This document shows, one piece after another, positions 8,936 to 17,842 of a stretch of DNA of 64,000 nt (position 1 is the first letter of the stretch; every line of letters begins with the position of its first letter). The position numbers and the translations under genes were made by a program. The notes under the pieces are model-generated. The model worked only from the letters and a program-made list of their open reading frames with translations, made no database searches and was not told where the DNA came from. Origin of the DNA: Zhongshania sp. (GTDB lineage Bacteria; Pseudomonadota; Gammaproteobacteria; Pseudomonadales; Spongiibacteraceae); assembly GCF_029212375.1 (NCBI RefSeq), contig NZ_JARGNU010000002.1, positions 384,934-448,933 of the forward strand. Direction: 5' to 3'.

Positions 8936-9798
8936 ACAGCGTTTATAGCAAAATTCTGTCTCTTTTGCACGAAATTGAGCCAGCCGATAATTTTTTGAAT
9001 CAAATCAGAACACCTAAGCTAAGCGATAAGGAGCTACTCGCGCTCAGTCTTGCAGCTGAAACACTGGGCATTGATTCAGAACACTTTTTGTTCAAACAGC
9101 TGCCTGCGTGCATCAATGGGAAAATTGAGCGCTCCGTTTATAACAGAAGAGCGCGAAGGTTGAGTTTTAAATTAGAAGAAATCAGAAGCGCTATTGTCAC
9201 GCGATTAGATGTTGATAACGATATAAATATTGTCGATAGCATGCCATTGGAAGTGTGTAAAATGAGTCGATCTAATCGCAGTAAAATTTGCCAAGAATTT
9301 GAATCTAGCTCGCCAGATTTTGGTTTTTGTGCAGCACAAAATATGCGCTACTTTGGCTATAAGTTACACGCGGTTTGCTCACCGAGTGGCGTGTTAAAAA
9401 TGTACGATATATCAAAGGCTTCGGTTCATGACATCCATTACCTAAACGATATTGAAGGCCAGTTAAACAATTGTGTTTTGATTGGCGATAAAGGGTATTT
9501 GAGCAGAGTTTGGCAAGCAGATTTATTTTCATCAAGTTGTATCAATTTGCAAACACCGATGCGAAAGAACCAGAAAGAGTTTAGAGACTTTCCGGCTAAA
9601 TATCGTAAAGCCAGAAAGCGGATCGAAACATTGTTTTCACAACTTTGTGACCAGTTCATGATACGGCGGAATTATGCAAAATCGTTCAAGGGTATTTCGC
9701 GCAGAATTGTGACAAAGATAGCGTCCCTCACATTAATTCAATGGTTCAACCAACGTGAAGGGAATAAATTAAACAACCTGAAAGTGGTCATTTCCTAA
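8923..9798 (+). CDS. IS982-family DDE transposase
   Basis: 291 residues, a single-ORF transposase catalysing cut-and-paste or copy-out movement of the element. The DDE triad is visible as Asp in 'NIVDSMPLEVC', Asp in 'VLIGDKGYLS' and Glu in 'KARKRIETLFSQL'. The 'DSMPLEVCKMSRSNRSK' block is characteristic of the IS982 group. The frame is intact from ATG 8923 to TAA in the terminal repeat, so the element could be active. The inverted repeat around its start may reduce translation from read-through transcripts of the host operon. Confidence 0.93.
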   Translation: MSNLHSVYSKILSLLHEIEPADNFLNQIRTPKLSDKELLALSLAAETLGIDSEHFLFKQLPACINGKIERSVYNRRARRLSFKLEEIRSAIVTRLDVDNDINIVDSMPLEVCKMSRSNRSKICQEFESSSPDFGFCAAQNMRYFGYKLHAVCSPSGVLKMYDISKASVHDIHYLNDIEGQLNNCVLIGDKGYLSRVWQADLFSSSCINLQTPMRKNQKEFRDFPAKYRKARKRIETLFSQLCDQFMIRRNYAKSFKGISRRIVTKIASLTLIQWFNQREGNKLNNLKVVIS

Positions 9799-9811
9799 AT
9801 GCACCACGGGT

Positions 9812-9819
9812 ATTTACTA
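9812..9819. repeat. Right target-site duplication of the IS element
   Basis: ATTTACTA, identical to 8832-8839, directly after the right inverted repeat. Confidence 0.93.
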
Positions 9820-10687
9820 CTCAATGTTTGGGTTTCAGCGTATTGGCGATCTCATTTGGGCGGCAGCCGATCAGCGCGCCCGTGGCTTTTTAATGGGCGC
9901 CACTGCGGGCAAAACAACCTTGGGCGGCGAAGGCTTGCAGCACCAAGATGGCCACAGCCACTTAATTGCGTCAACAGTGCCAAATTGCCGCGCTTACGAT
10001 CCCGCTTTTGCGGGTGAACTCGCTGTTATTTTGGATCACGGCACTCGCCGTATGATGGAAGAAGACGAAGATGTTTTTTATTACATCACCGTGATGAATG
10101 AAAATTACGCACAGCCGAGTTTGCCTGCTGGAGTTGAGGATGCCGTACTTAAGGGTATGTACCGCTATGCGCTGCAAGATGTTGACGACGCGCAAGGTAA
10201 AGTTCGTCTGTTAGGGGCCGGAACCATCTTATTGGAAGTGATCGCCGCCGGGCAGTTGCTTGCCGACGATTGGCAAATTGAAAGTGAGGTTTGGAGCGTA
10301 ACCAGTTTTACTGAGTTAGCACGTGAGGCGCAGGGCATTGAGCGCAGCAACCGTCTTCATCCCCAAGACACTCAGCGCCGAAGCTATGTAACTGAGTGTT
10401 TGCGCGGTGAAGCGCCGGTGATTGTAGCCACCGATTATGTGCGTGCTCTGCCACAGATGATTGCTTCTTACATTGAGCCTAGCTACACGGTATTGGGAAC
10501 TGATGGTTTTGGTCGCAGTGATACCCGCGCCGCGCTGCGTGGTTTCTTCGAAGTTGATCGCTACCATATAGTGTTGTCGGCATTGCACACTTTGGTACAG
10601 CGCGGTGATATTGCGGCAGATGTTTGTGCGCAGGCCATTGCTCGCTATGGCATTGATGTTGATGCCTCGCCGTCGTGGGAGGTGTGA
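9820..10687 (+). pseudogene. aceE: aceE, pyruvate dehydrogenase E1, C-terminal part
   Basis: Continues AceE directly after the IS: YSMFGFQRIGDLIWAAADQRARG onward, through 'VLGTDGFGRSDTRAALRGFFEVDRYHIV', to a TGA at 10685-10687. It holds the C-terminal part of the transketolase pyrimidine-binding region and the C-terminal domain. An ATG at 9824 (MFGFQ) could in principle initiate an orphan 287-residue fragment, but that lacks the ThDP-binding domain. No frameshift or other decay is visible. Downstream aceF starts one base after the stop. Confidence 0.92.
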
Positions 10688-10688
10688 T

Positions 10689-12023
10689 ATGAGTAATGTG
10701 CTGGAAGTGAAAGTGCCGGATATTGGTGGCACTGCGAATGTGGAAGTTATTGAAGTGCTGGTGAAGGTTGGCGATACAGTTGCGGTCGATCAAGGCCTCA
10801 TTACACTGGAAACAGATAAAGCAACCATGGAAATTCCCTCGCCGCAGGCGGGGGTGATTAAAGAGCTAAAGGTTTGCGAGGGTGACACCGTTAGCGAAGG
10901 GAGTTTAATTGTGGTGTTGGACGCCGCGTCGACCGAGCTCACAGTTTCTGCGCAGGAGAACGTCGAGGCTCGCGTAGCGAAAATAGAGAACGCTGACGCG
11001 GCGCCTATTTCTGCGGTTACAGCGCTAAGGGCGACCGCAAGCGCTGTGGCACCCACGCCCACACCCGCAAAACTAGCAACTTCGCCATCGCAACTTGCCG
11101 AAACAAATTTGCTCTACGCATCGCCATCGGTTCGCGCACTGGCAAGGGAACTTGGTGTCGATTTAAGCCAAGTGCAGGGCAGTGCAAGTAAGGGCCGAAT
11201 TACCCTCGCCGATGTGCAAAGCTTTGTGAAATCACAGCTCAGCGCCATCGCTTCGGGTGGGCCGGTGGTTGGCAGCGGCGCGCTTGCCAATATCTTGCCG
11301 TGGCCGCAGGTGGACTTTGCCAAGTTTGGCCCAGTCGAGCGTCGGCCGCTGTCGCGCATTCGCAAGATCAGCGGCGCAAATTTGCATCGTAACTGGGTGA
11401 GTATTCCGCATGTTACCAATCACGAAGATGCAGATATCACTGAGCTTGAAGCTTTTCGCGTGCAGCTTAATAAAGAGCAGGAAAAAGCCAAAACCGGCAC
11501 CAAGGTGACTCTGCTTGCACTGCTTATTAAGACTTGTGTGGCGGCGCTTAAACAGTTCCCAGATTTTAATGCTAGCCTCGACGGCGACGACCTCATTTTA
11601 AAGAGTTATTACCATATTGGCTTTGCTGCCGACACCCCCAACGGTTTGGTGGTGCCGGTAATCCGCGACGCTGACAAAAAGGGCATTTTGGAGATTGCCG
11701 CCGAAATGAGCGCCTTGTCGGCAAAGGCCCGCGACGGCAAGTTGAGCGCGGCGGAAATGAGTGGCGGTTGTTTCTCTATCTCTTCGCTGGGTGGCATTGG
11801 CGGCACCTATTTTACCCCCATAATTAATGCCCCCGAAGTGGCCATTTTAGGCGTGTCTAAATCCCGTTATCAAATGATTTGGAACGGTCGCGAGGCCGAA
11901 CCGCGGTTGATATTACCGCTCAGTCTTAGCTGGGATCACCGCGCGGTTGATGGCGCCATGGCGGGGCGCTTTAACGCGTATCTCGCTGCGGTATTAGCTG
12001 ATTTTCGCCGAGTTTTGTTATAG
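10689..12023 (+). CDS. aceF: Dihydrolipoamide acetyltransferase (E2 of pyruvate dehydrogenase)
   Basis: Transfers acetyl groups from the E1-acetylated lipoyl arm to CoA and forms the core of the complex; 444 residues. It has one N-terminal lipoyl domain with Lys44 in ETDKATMEIPS, an Ala/Pro-rich linker, a peripheral-subunit-binding domain ('YASPSVRALARELGVDLSQV') and a catalytic domain ending with SWDHRAVDGAMAGRF (HRxxDG active site). E. coli E2 has three lipoyl domains; here there is one and another is on E3. The start at 10689 has GGGAGG upstream and lies one base after the aceE stop; a longer frame from 10605 overlaps aceE and lacks support. Confidence 0.95.
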   Translation: MSNVLEVKVPDIGGTANVEVIEVLVKVGDTVAVDQGLITLETDKATMEIPSPQAGVIKELKVCEGDTVSEGSLIVVLDAASTELTVSAQENVEARVAKIENADAAPISAVTALRATASAVAPTPTPAKLATSPSQLAETNLLYASPSVRALARELGVDLSQVQGSASKGRITLADVQSFVKSQLSAIASGGPVVGSGALANILPWPQVDFAKFGPVERRPLSRIRKISGANLHRNWVSIPHVTNHEDADITELEAFRVQLNKEQEKAKTGTKVTLLALLIKTCVAALKQFPDFNASLDGDDLILKSYYHIGFAADTPNGLVVPVIRDADKKGILEIAAEMSALSAKARDGKLSAAEMSGGCFSISSLGGIGGTYFTPIINAPEVAILGVSKSRYQMIWNGREAEPRLILPLSLSWDHRAVDGAMAGRFNAYLAAVLADFRRVLL

Positions 12024-12034
12024 GGAATTGCACA

Positions 12035-13798
12035 ATGATAGAAATTAGAGTCCCCGATATTGGTGGCGCCAACGGCGTTGAGGTCATTGAGATATTGGTG
12101 AGTATGGGCGATCACGTTGAGGCTGAGCAGGGCTTAATTACCCTAGAAACCGACAAGGCGACTATGGAAATTCCCTCACCTAGGGCTGGGGTAGTTGGCG
12201 AACTCACCGTAAAGATAGGTGATAAAGTCAGCGCAGGCGCCTTGATTGCGGTACTAAAAAATTCAGTGCAAGCTGAGGCCGCCCAAACAATCGCCACTAA
12301 GACATCTGCGCCTGATCTAGTACCGCAAACAGGATCTGGCGCTTCGATTCGCTCTAGTCAAGCTGATGAAATTTGGTGTGATGTTCTAGTATTAGGTGCT
12401 GGCCCTGGTGGTTACTCCGCAGCGTTTCGCGCTGCCGACCTTGGCGCTAAGGTGGTTATGGTTGAGCGCTACGCAAGCTTGGGTGGGGTATGCCTAAACG
12501 TTGGTTGCATTCCCTCAAAGGCGTTGTTGCATGTTGCCGCGGTGATGGACGAGACCAAACATTTTGCAGGCGTTGGCGTGAACTTCGCTGCACCAGCGGT
12601 GGACCTAACCAAATTGCGCAGCCACAAAGAAGCGGTTGTGGGTAAGCTAACCGGCGGCCTAGCTGCTATGGCTAATATGCGTGGTGTTAGCGTGCTCAAT
12701 GGAAACGCATATTTCATTGATAGTCAGCGGCTGCAAGTGAACGATGGTGAGAAAGGGCGGGTGGTGCATTTTAAGCGCGCAATTATCGCTGCTGGTTCTC
12801 AAGCGCAGCGGCTGCCGTTTTTACCTGATGATCCGCGTATTATCGATTCGACAGGGGCGCTTGAATTGCCCTTGGTGCCCAAGCGCATGCTTATAATTGG
12901 TGGCGGTATTATTGGCCTTGAAATGGCCACGGTTTACGCTGCTCTTGGCGCGCGTATTGATGTTGTCGAAATGATTGATAGCCTGATACCTAGCGCAGAT
13001 CGTGACTTAGTGAACGTGTGGCAAAAATACAATAGCGCCCGCTTCGATAAGCTTATGCTCGGCACTCGCACCGTTAGTGCAGAGGCTACGAGTCAAGGTA
13101 TTCGCGTAGCGTTTGCCGGCGCCAATGCCCCAAGTGAACCGCAAATGTACGACTTGGTGCTTGAGGCCGTGGGGCGTGAGCCCAATGGTAAACGCATCGG
13201 TGCCGAGCACGCTGGCGTCGCCGTTGACGAGCGCGGCTTTATTTCGGTGGATCGGCAAATGCGAACCAATGTGCCGCATATATTTGCGGTCGGCGATATC
13301 GTTGGTCAGCCCATGTTGGCGCACAAAGCCGTACACGAAGCCCACGTCGCTGCTGAAGTGGCAGTGGGTGAGCTGATTGCCGATGCGCGGTTGACGCGCG
13401 CGGCATTTGAGCCCCGTGTAATTCCCAGCGTTGCGTACACCAACCCAGAAATTGCGTGGGTGGGCCTAAGCGAAGCCCAGGCGAAAGCAGAGAATCGCCA
13501 GTATAAGAAAGGTCTCTTCCCCTGGCGAGCGTCGGGACGCGCCATTGCTAATGGCCGTGACGAGGGTTTTACCAAGCTGCTGTTCGATGCTGAAACCGGT
13601 CAAATTGTGGGTGGTGGCATTGTTGGCACTGGTGCGGGTGACCTTATTAGCGAAGTGGCTTTGGCGATAGAAATGGGTGCGGACCAAGTGGATATTGCTA
13701 AAACCATTCACCCGCATCCAACCTTGGGTGAAAGTGTTGGTCTAGCGGCGGAAGCGGCACACGGAATCTGTACCGACCTTCCTCCTGTAAGGCATTAA
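12035..13798 (+). CDS. lpd: Dihydrolipoamide dehydrogenase with N-terminal lipoyl domain (E3)
   Basis: Reoxidises dihydrolipoamide with FAD and NAD in the PDH complex; 587 residues, about 110 longer than a plain E3 because of an N-terminal lipoyl domain with Lys41 in ETDKATMEIPS. A linker follows, then the FAD-binding GAGPGG motif, the redox disulfide GGVCLNVGCIPSK, the NAD-binding GGGIIGLE motif and the C-terminal HPHPTLGES catalytic His-Glu. Such lipoyl-E3 fusions are known in Neisseria and other beta/gammaproteobacteria. It follows aceF by 11 bp with AGGGAA before the ATG. Expression may be affected by the IS upstream in aceE. Confidence 0.95.
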   Translation: MIEIRVPDIGGANGVEVIEILVSMGDHVEAEQGLITLETDKATMEIPSPRAGVVGELTVKIGDKVSAGALIAVLKNSVQAEAAQTIATKTSAPDLVPQTGSGASIRSSQADEIWCDVLVLGAGPGGYSAAFRAADLGAKVVMVERYASLGGVCLNVGCIPSKALLHVAAVMDETKHFAGVGVNFAAPAVDLTKLRSHKEAVVGKLTGGLAAMANMRGVSVLNGNAYFIDSQRLQVNDGEKGRVVHFKRAIIAAGSQAQRLPFLPDDPRIIDSTGALELPLVPKRMLIIGGGIIGLEMATVYAALGARIDVVEMIDSLIPSADRDLVNVWQKYNSARFDKLMLGTRTVSAEATSQGIRVAFAGANAPSEPQMYDLVLEAVGREPNGKRIGAEHAGVAVDERGFISVDRQMRTNVPHIFAVGDIVGQPMLAHKAVHEAHVAAEVAVGELIADARLTRAAFEPRVIPSVAYTNPEIAWVGLSEAQAKAENRQYKKGLFPWRASGRAIANGRDEGFTKLLFDAETGQIVGGGIVGTGAGDLISEVALAIEMGADQVDIAKTIHPHPTLGESVGLAAEAAHGICTDLPPVRH

Positions 13799-13926
13799 GG
13801 CCAAACGCTTTTCGGTTAATACTATTTCTATCCTGTCATTTACAGCGCAATGAATGCGTAACCGAGATTTGTCAGGGCTGTCTGTGGTCACTAATATGCC
13901 CATGCGTAAAGGACTCAGCCCTGCAA

Positions 13927-15885
13927 TCACTGGCTCAACTCTGGAATATCGACGTACTGTTGCAAGGCGTCGGGATTTGCGAGTGATTCTGTATTTTTTA
14001 CAGCGCGGCCATGAATGGTATCGCGCACCGCAATTTCCACGTTTTTGCCACTGATAGTGCGCGGGATGTCGGTAACCTGGATGACTTTGGCGGGAACATG
14101 CCGCGGCGTGGTATTGCGGCGTATTTCAATTTTTATTTTCTGATTAAGATTGTCGTCAAGTTTTAGGCCGTCTCGCAGCACTACAAACAAGATCACTCTC
14201 ACGTCGCCTTGCCATTCTTGCCCCACGCAAACGCTATCGAGAATTTCGTCGAAGGGTTCAATTTGGCGATATATTTCAGCGGTGCCTATACGCACGCCGC
14301 CGGGGTTTAGCACCGCATCACTGCGGCCATAAATAACAAAGCCATCCTCAGCTGTTTGCTCACCAAAATCGCCCTGCGCCCAGACATTAGCAAATCGGTC
14401 AAAATAAGATTTACGATAGCGCTGTTTGTTGTCGTCATCCCAAAAGTAAATTGGTCGCGACGGAAACGCGTACTTACAGACCAGTTCACCCTTCTGCTCA
14501 ACGATAGGATTAGCTTGGTCATCCCATATTTCTACCGCCATTCCCAAACCTTTGCACTGCAACTGGCCCGCATAAACCGGCAGCGTGTAAGTGGCTTCAA
14601 TGAAAGCAGATATTATGTCGGTGCCGCCACAAATGGAGCCCAAGCACAGTTCTGATTTGAGGTCGCGATACACGTATTCATAGCTCTCGCGTGCGAGTGG
14701 CGAGCCGGTAGACAGTATCATTCGCAAACTTTCTAATGAATGCGAATTGCGGGGTTTTAAATTGGCTTTTTCAATGGCGCTGAGATATTTAGCGCTAACG
14801 CCAAATACACTAATGCTTTCTTCATCAATAAGATTGATCAGTCGATCGGCTTCAGGAAAAAATGGCGAGCCGTCATACAGCACAACTTTACAGCCCGTAA
14901 GCAGCGCGCTGGCCAATATATTCCACATCGTCCAGCCGGTTGTGGTGAAGTAGAAAAAGCTGTCCTTGCGGTCAACATCATAATGCAGGACGTATTCCTT
15001 AAGGTGTTGTATTAAGGTGCCACCAGCACCGTGTACGATGCATTTTGGCTTGCCAGTTGTGCCCGACGAATAGAGTATGTAGAGCGGGTGGTCAAAAGGC
15101 AGCTGGGCGAACACGAGCGGCGATTTTGATAATTGACTAAAGCTGCTAACGCTGTAGCTTGCGTAGGCGCGCGTCTCATCTGGAAAGTCGACATCGCGGG
15201 TATAGATAACCGTTGTGACCGACGGCAAAGCATCGGCTACTGATTTGATCTTGTCGAGACAAGCGTGGACTTTGCCATTATATTGATACTCGTTGCAGCC
15301 AATGAGAACCTTTGGCTGGGTTTGGCTAAAGCGGTCGAGAATGCCGTCTTTACCAAAATCAGGAGAACAGCAGGTCCAAACTGCGCCAAGGCTACTGCTG
15401 GCGAGCATGGCCACAACAGCCTCTTGCGTATTGGCTAAAATGCCGCCAACGCGGTCGCCGCTGCGAACGCCAACGTGGCGCAAGCCGGCCGCGAAGGCTT
15501 TAACCTGTTCATAAAGTTCAGCGTAGGTAATAGTTTGGCGCTGCCCGTCCTCAGTAATTGCGACAAGGGCCAAGCGATTATCATTATAGCGAAGCACATT
15601 TTCTGCAAAATTAAGTTTTGCGCCGTCAAACCACGTAGCCTCCCAAATAGCCCTAGTTTCATCCAACGCATATTCAGGTTGTGAGCTTGCTATAACCCCG
15701 CAGTAACGCCACACGGCCAGCCAAAACTCACTAATGTTTTCAATGGTCCATTGATGTAGCGCATTATAATCTGGGAAGTTTAATCCGGTTTGAGCGGCCA
15801 GTGCAGTTTGAAATTTAGCTAAGTGACTGCTTTTTATTTGGCTGGGGGACGGACGCCATAATAAGAGGCTCTTTTCGGTGCTCAT
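13927..15885 (-). CDS. Acetoacetate-CoA ligase (acetoacetyl-CoA synthetase)
   Basis: Activates acetoacetate with ATP and CoA; 652 residues, the usual length. The acyl-adenylate family P-loop YSSGTTGKPKCIVHGAGG is followed by the 'FFYFTTTGWTMWN' block typical of acetoacetyl-CoA synthetases and a C-terminal domain with 'YGRSDAVLNPGGVRIGTAEIYRQ'. The N-terminal ACAS-type extension is present ('FWLAVWRYCGV', 'WFDGAKLNFAENVLR'). It would feed ketone bodies, including acetoacetate from leucine breakdown, into acetyl-CoA. It lies 50 bp downstream of an NTF2-like gene on the same strand, probably one operon, and converges on lpd. Confidence 0.94.
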   Translation of the reverse strand: MSTEKSLLLWRPSPSQIKSSHLAKFQTALAAQTGLNFPDYNALHQWTIENISEFWLAVWRYCGVIASSQPEYALDETRAIWEATWFDGAKLNFAENVLRYNDNRLALVAITEDGQRQTITYAELYEQVKAFAAGLRHVGVRSGDRVGGILANTQEAVVAMLASSSLGAVWTCCSPDFGKDGILDRFSQTQPKVLIGCNEYQYNGKVHACLDKIKSVADALPSVTTVIYTRDVDFPDETRAYASYSVSSFSQLSKSPLVFAQLPFDHPLYILYSSGTTGKPKCIVHGAGGTLIQHLKEYVLHYDVDRKDSFFYFTTTGWTMWNILASALLTGCKVVLYDGSPFFPEADRLINLIDEESISVFGVSAKYLSAIEKANLKPRNSHSLESLRMILSTGSPLARESYEYVYRDLKSELCLGSICGGTDIISAFIEATYTLPVYAGQLQCKGLGMAVEIWDDQANPIVEQKGELVCKYAFPSRPIYFWDDDNKQRYRKSYFDRFANVWAQGDFGEQTAEDGFVIYGRSDAVLNPGGVRIGTAEIYRQIEPFDEILDSVCVGQEWQGDVRVILFVVLRDGLKLDDNLNQKIKIEIRRNTTPRHVPAKVIQVTDIPRTISGKNVEIAVRDTIHGRAVKNTESLANPDALQQYVDIPELSQ

Positions 15886-15935
15886 GTATTTGCCCTGCGG
15901 TAATAGTATAAATAGCTGATTGCAGATCGAATTTT

Positions 15936-16349
15936 TTAGCGTTTAAAAATAACGGCAACTTCACGCTGAATGATTTTCCAATCCTGATCTTCTTGTTGGA
16001 AAACGTCGCTTACATCGCAGACAAAGTTTTCGTCGGGAAGGGCATGACCTAACTGACCTCGATAAACGTTGTATATGTAATCCAACCTAAAGCAATTGGC
16101 ATCTGTAGACGTAATCCGAAGATTGCTAATTAAATGCCTAGTCAATAATTTTTCATTGTCTTGGCGTTGCTGAAAAAAAGATCGAATAGCGCTTAAACCT
16201 TCAATTACCCCCTGATTTGGGGCGTGGCCAGAGAATTGTAATGTGCTTTTTTCTGCAAAATAGTCCGCCGCTCGGCTCGCGTTGCCACTGTCGATGTGGC
16301 GGGCGATTTCTGTGATTTTTGACTGCAAATCAGCTACCGGCATATTCAT
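15936..16349 (-). CDS. NTF2-like (SnoaL-type) protein
   Basis: 137 residues. The N-terminal helix 'LQSKITEIARHIDSGNASRAADYFAEKSTLQFSG' and the C-terminal strand 'DWKIIQREVAVIFKR' fit the NTF2-like superfamily. Function is unknown; related proteins are isomerases, cyclases or small oxygenase subunits. It is the first gene of a probable operon with acetoacetate-CoA ligase and divergent from a TetR regulator. It is distinct from the NTF2-like protein of the Rieske operon at 5.2-5.5 kb. Confidence 0.85.
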   Translation of the reverse strand: MNMPVADLQSKITEIARHIDSGNASRAADYFAEKSTLQFSGHAPNQGVIEGLSAIRSFFQQRQDNEKLLTRHLISNLRITSTDANCFRLDYIYNVYRGQLGHALPDENFVCDVSDVFQQEDQDWKIIQREVAVIFKR

Positions 16350-16682
16350 TTTATTAGCCCTGTTATTTTATAAAAATTGCCATGGGGTCGCTTTTAATTC
16401 CCAGCGCCGATGGCGAGAATTACATAAACTTACCATGTGGTCAATAATGTTGTGATCTTATTCTGCATAACTGTGTTCATTGCGTGAAATTTCAGGTGTC
16501 TTAGGTACTGCTTTGCGCATACTTTGGGTATTACATGGCGTGGAGTTGGCCATAGACTTTGCCAGTAGTTTGATCGTGGCCGCTAGGCCGCGCACTTGAG
16601 ACCTGCGCTCGGAGACGCTACTATGTCGACAAGGTATATACTGCGTCTCTTAGTCCGTAGCATTCAATAATCTGGTATTCCA
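16350..16682. promoter_or_regulatory. Divergent promoter region between NTF2-like/AACS operon and tetR
   Basis: 333 bp without a gene, holding the start regions of two divergent units. A short palindromic stretch ACCA-TG-TGGT (16432-16441) could be part of a TetR operator, but the arms are only four bases long. No other structure stands out. Confidence 0.4.
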
Positions 16683-17321
16683 ATGGCAAAAGCTCAAGCC
16701 CAAGTCGCTGCTTTGCGCGGCGGCACGAGTAGAAGTGAGCACCTTCGACAAAAAATCATTGATGTGGCTTTGCAGCACTTTAGTCAATTCGGTTTTGAGG
16801 GCACCTCAGTTCGCAGCGTGGCACGCGCTGCAGACACTACTCACCCATTAGTTCTCTATCATTTCAACACTAAAGATGCTTTGTGGCGGGAGACCATGAC
16901 CGCGACGGTGGGTGCCTATAGCCGCTCTATTGTTGAATTGTTTAAAAGCAATGAAAACCAACCTGCCGAGGTAAGCTTGCAGCGCTTTATAGAGCGGTTT
17001 GTGAGAATGTCGGCAGAGCGTCCAGAAGTGCATCGCATTTTAACGATGGCGAGCACGCAGGATACCCCAAGAATAAATTGGATTGTTGATGAATTTTTGC
17101 GTGATCATTTTGAAATGGTTGTGAACTGTATTCGTCAAGGCCAGCAGCATGGCACGGTGCGTGATTGCGACCCCAGCCGTCTTTACTATTATATTATCGG
17201 TGCGGCGGGAACCACCTTTACGCTTCACGGCGAGATCGAATTGCTTACAGGGCGTCAGGTATTCTCCGAAACCGAAATCTACCACACCATCGCGTTTATC
17301 TTCGATATTGTGTTCGTCTAG
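16683..17321 (+). CDS. TetR/AcrR-family transcriptional regulator
   Basis: 212 residues. The N-terminal TetR HTH spans about residues 20-65 ('LRQKIIDVALQHFSQFGFEGTSVRSVARAADTT', then 'LVLYHFNTKDALW'). The variable C-terminal ligand domain gives no clue to the effector. It is divergent from the NTF2-like/acetoacetate-CoA ligase operon, so that operon is the likeliest target (inference). TetR proteins of this kind in fatty-acid or steroid degraders often sense acyl-CoA esters. Confidence 0.92.
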   Translation: MAKAQAQVAALRGGTSRSEHLRQKIIDVALQHFSQFGFEGTSVRSVARAADTTHPLVLYHFNTKDALWRETMTATVGAYSRSIVELFKSNENQPAEVSLQRFIERFVRMSAERPEVHRILTMASTQDTPRINWIVDEFLRDHFEMVVNCIRQGQQHGTVRDCDPSRLYYYIIGAAGTTFTLHGEIELLTGRQVFSETEIYHTIAFIFDIVFV

Positions 17322-17341
17322 TATTCCACTTTTTTACTATA

Positions 17342-17383
17342 GCCCCGTAATATTAAACGCTGTTGTGCTTAATATTCTGGGGC
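17342..17383. terminator. Imperfect long hairpin between convergent tetR and feo genes
   Basis: Arms 17342-17356 and 17369-17383 pair over 15 positions with a two-base mismatch: GCCCC...AATATTAA against TTAATATT...GGGGC, with a 12-base loop. It lies 20 bases after the tetR stop and between convergent genes. No U-run follows, so termination is likely but not certain. Confidence 0.5.
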
Positions 17384-17502
17384 AGCGCGTCGCTCGTGGT
17401 TTTCCTCGCTTTTTAGTTTTTGGTTTTTCCTGTTAGCGAATGAACATGGTCTTAAGTTGCGCTTTAGCGAATCGCGGCCGCCTAGTCACCCTGCTAATCT
17501 CC

Positions 17503-17832
17503 CTAGTCAATAGGGGTGCAGAGCATGACTATGGTGGAGGTCGTTTCCGTTGTGGGTGCAGCAGTGTTTGTTGTCGGTCTATTTGATAACTGCGTTGCGC
17601 AACCTTGGCAACTGCTGCAGCCATTACTTGCACAGCTACTGGTCTTTGCTCGATTTGATAATAGCCTGCCTAGCCATTGGAGCGCGTTGGACCGTTTGGG
17701 TTGCAGTAGTGCTGTTGTGATGTGTTGATAATAAATGGCCTTTCGGCGGGGAAATGCATGGCTTAGTGCTACTAATAGGCTAATTGCCAGCAGCACACTA
17801 ATGATGACAATTTGGGCAATATTCCAATACAT
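17503..17832 (-). CDS. Feo-linked Cys-rich small membrane protein (DUF6587-like)
   Basis: 109 residues: one N-terminal transmembrane helix (about residues 5-26), a basic linker, then a Cys cluster CASNGCSSCQGC near residue 68 and a Thr/Pro-rich tail. It starts 10 bp after the feoB stop on the same strand, so it is part of the feo operon. Small Cys-rich membrane proteins of similar shape occur beside feoB in many proteobacteria. The Cys cluster could bind Fe or an Fe-S cluster and assist FeoB; this is inference from motif and position. It is not FeoC, which is a soluble winged-helix protein. Confidence 0.75.
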   Translation of the reverse strand: MYWNIAQIVIISVLLAISLLVALSHAFPRRKAIYYQHITTALLQPKRSNALQWLGRLLSNRAKTSSCASNGCSSCQGCATQLSNRPTTNTAAPTTETTSTIVMLCTPID

Positions 17833-17842
17833 AAATGCCTTC

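Larger units (their letters stand above)
8840..9811 (+). mobile_element. IS982-family insertion sequence, 972 bp, complete
   Basis: Bounded by perfect 20-bp terminal inverted repeats: ACCCGTGGTGCATTTAGGAA at 8840-8859 and its reverse complement at 9792-9811. It is flanked by an 8-bp direct repeat. Ends beginning AC, a length near 1 kb and a single DDE transposase all fit IS982. The transposase stop codon (9796-9798) falls inside the right inverted repeat. It is more AT-rich than the flanking aceE and inserted in the same orientation as the operon. Confidence 0.93.

Noticed and set aside
9824..10687. Independent 287-residue gene starting inside aceE
   Set aside because: It is the collinear C-terminal part of AceE cut off by the IS; the frame joins exactly once the element and one duplication are removed.
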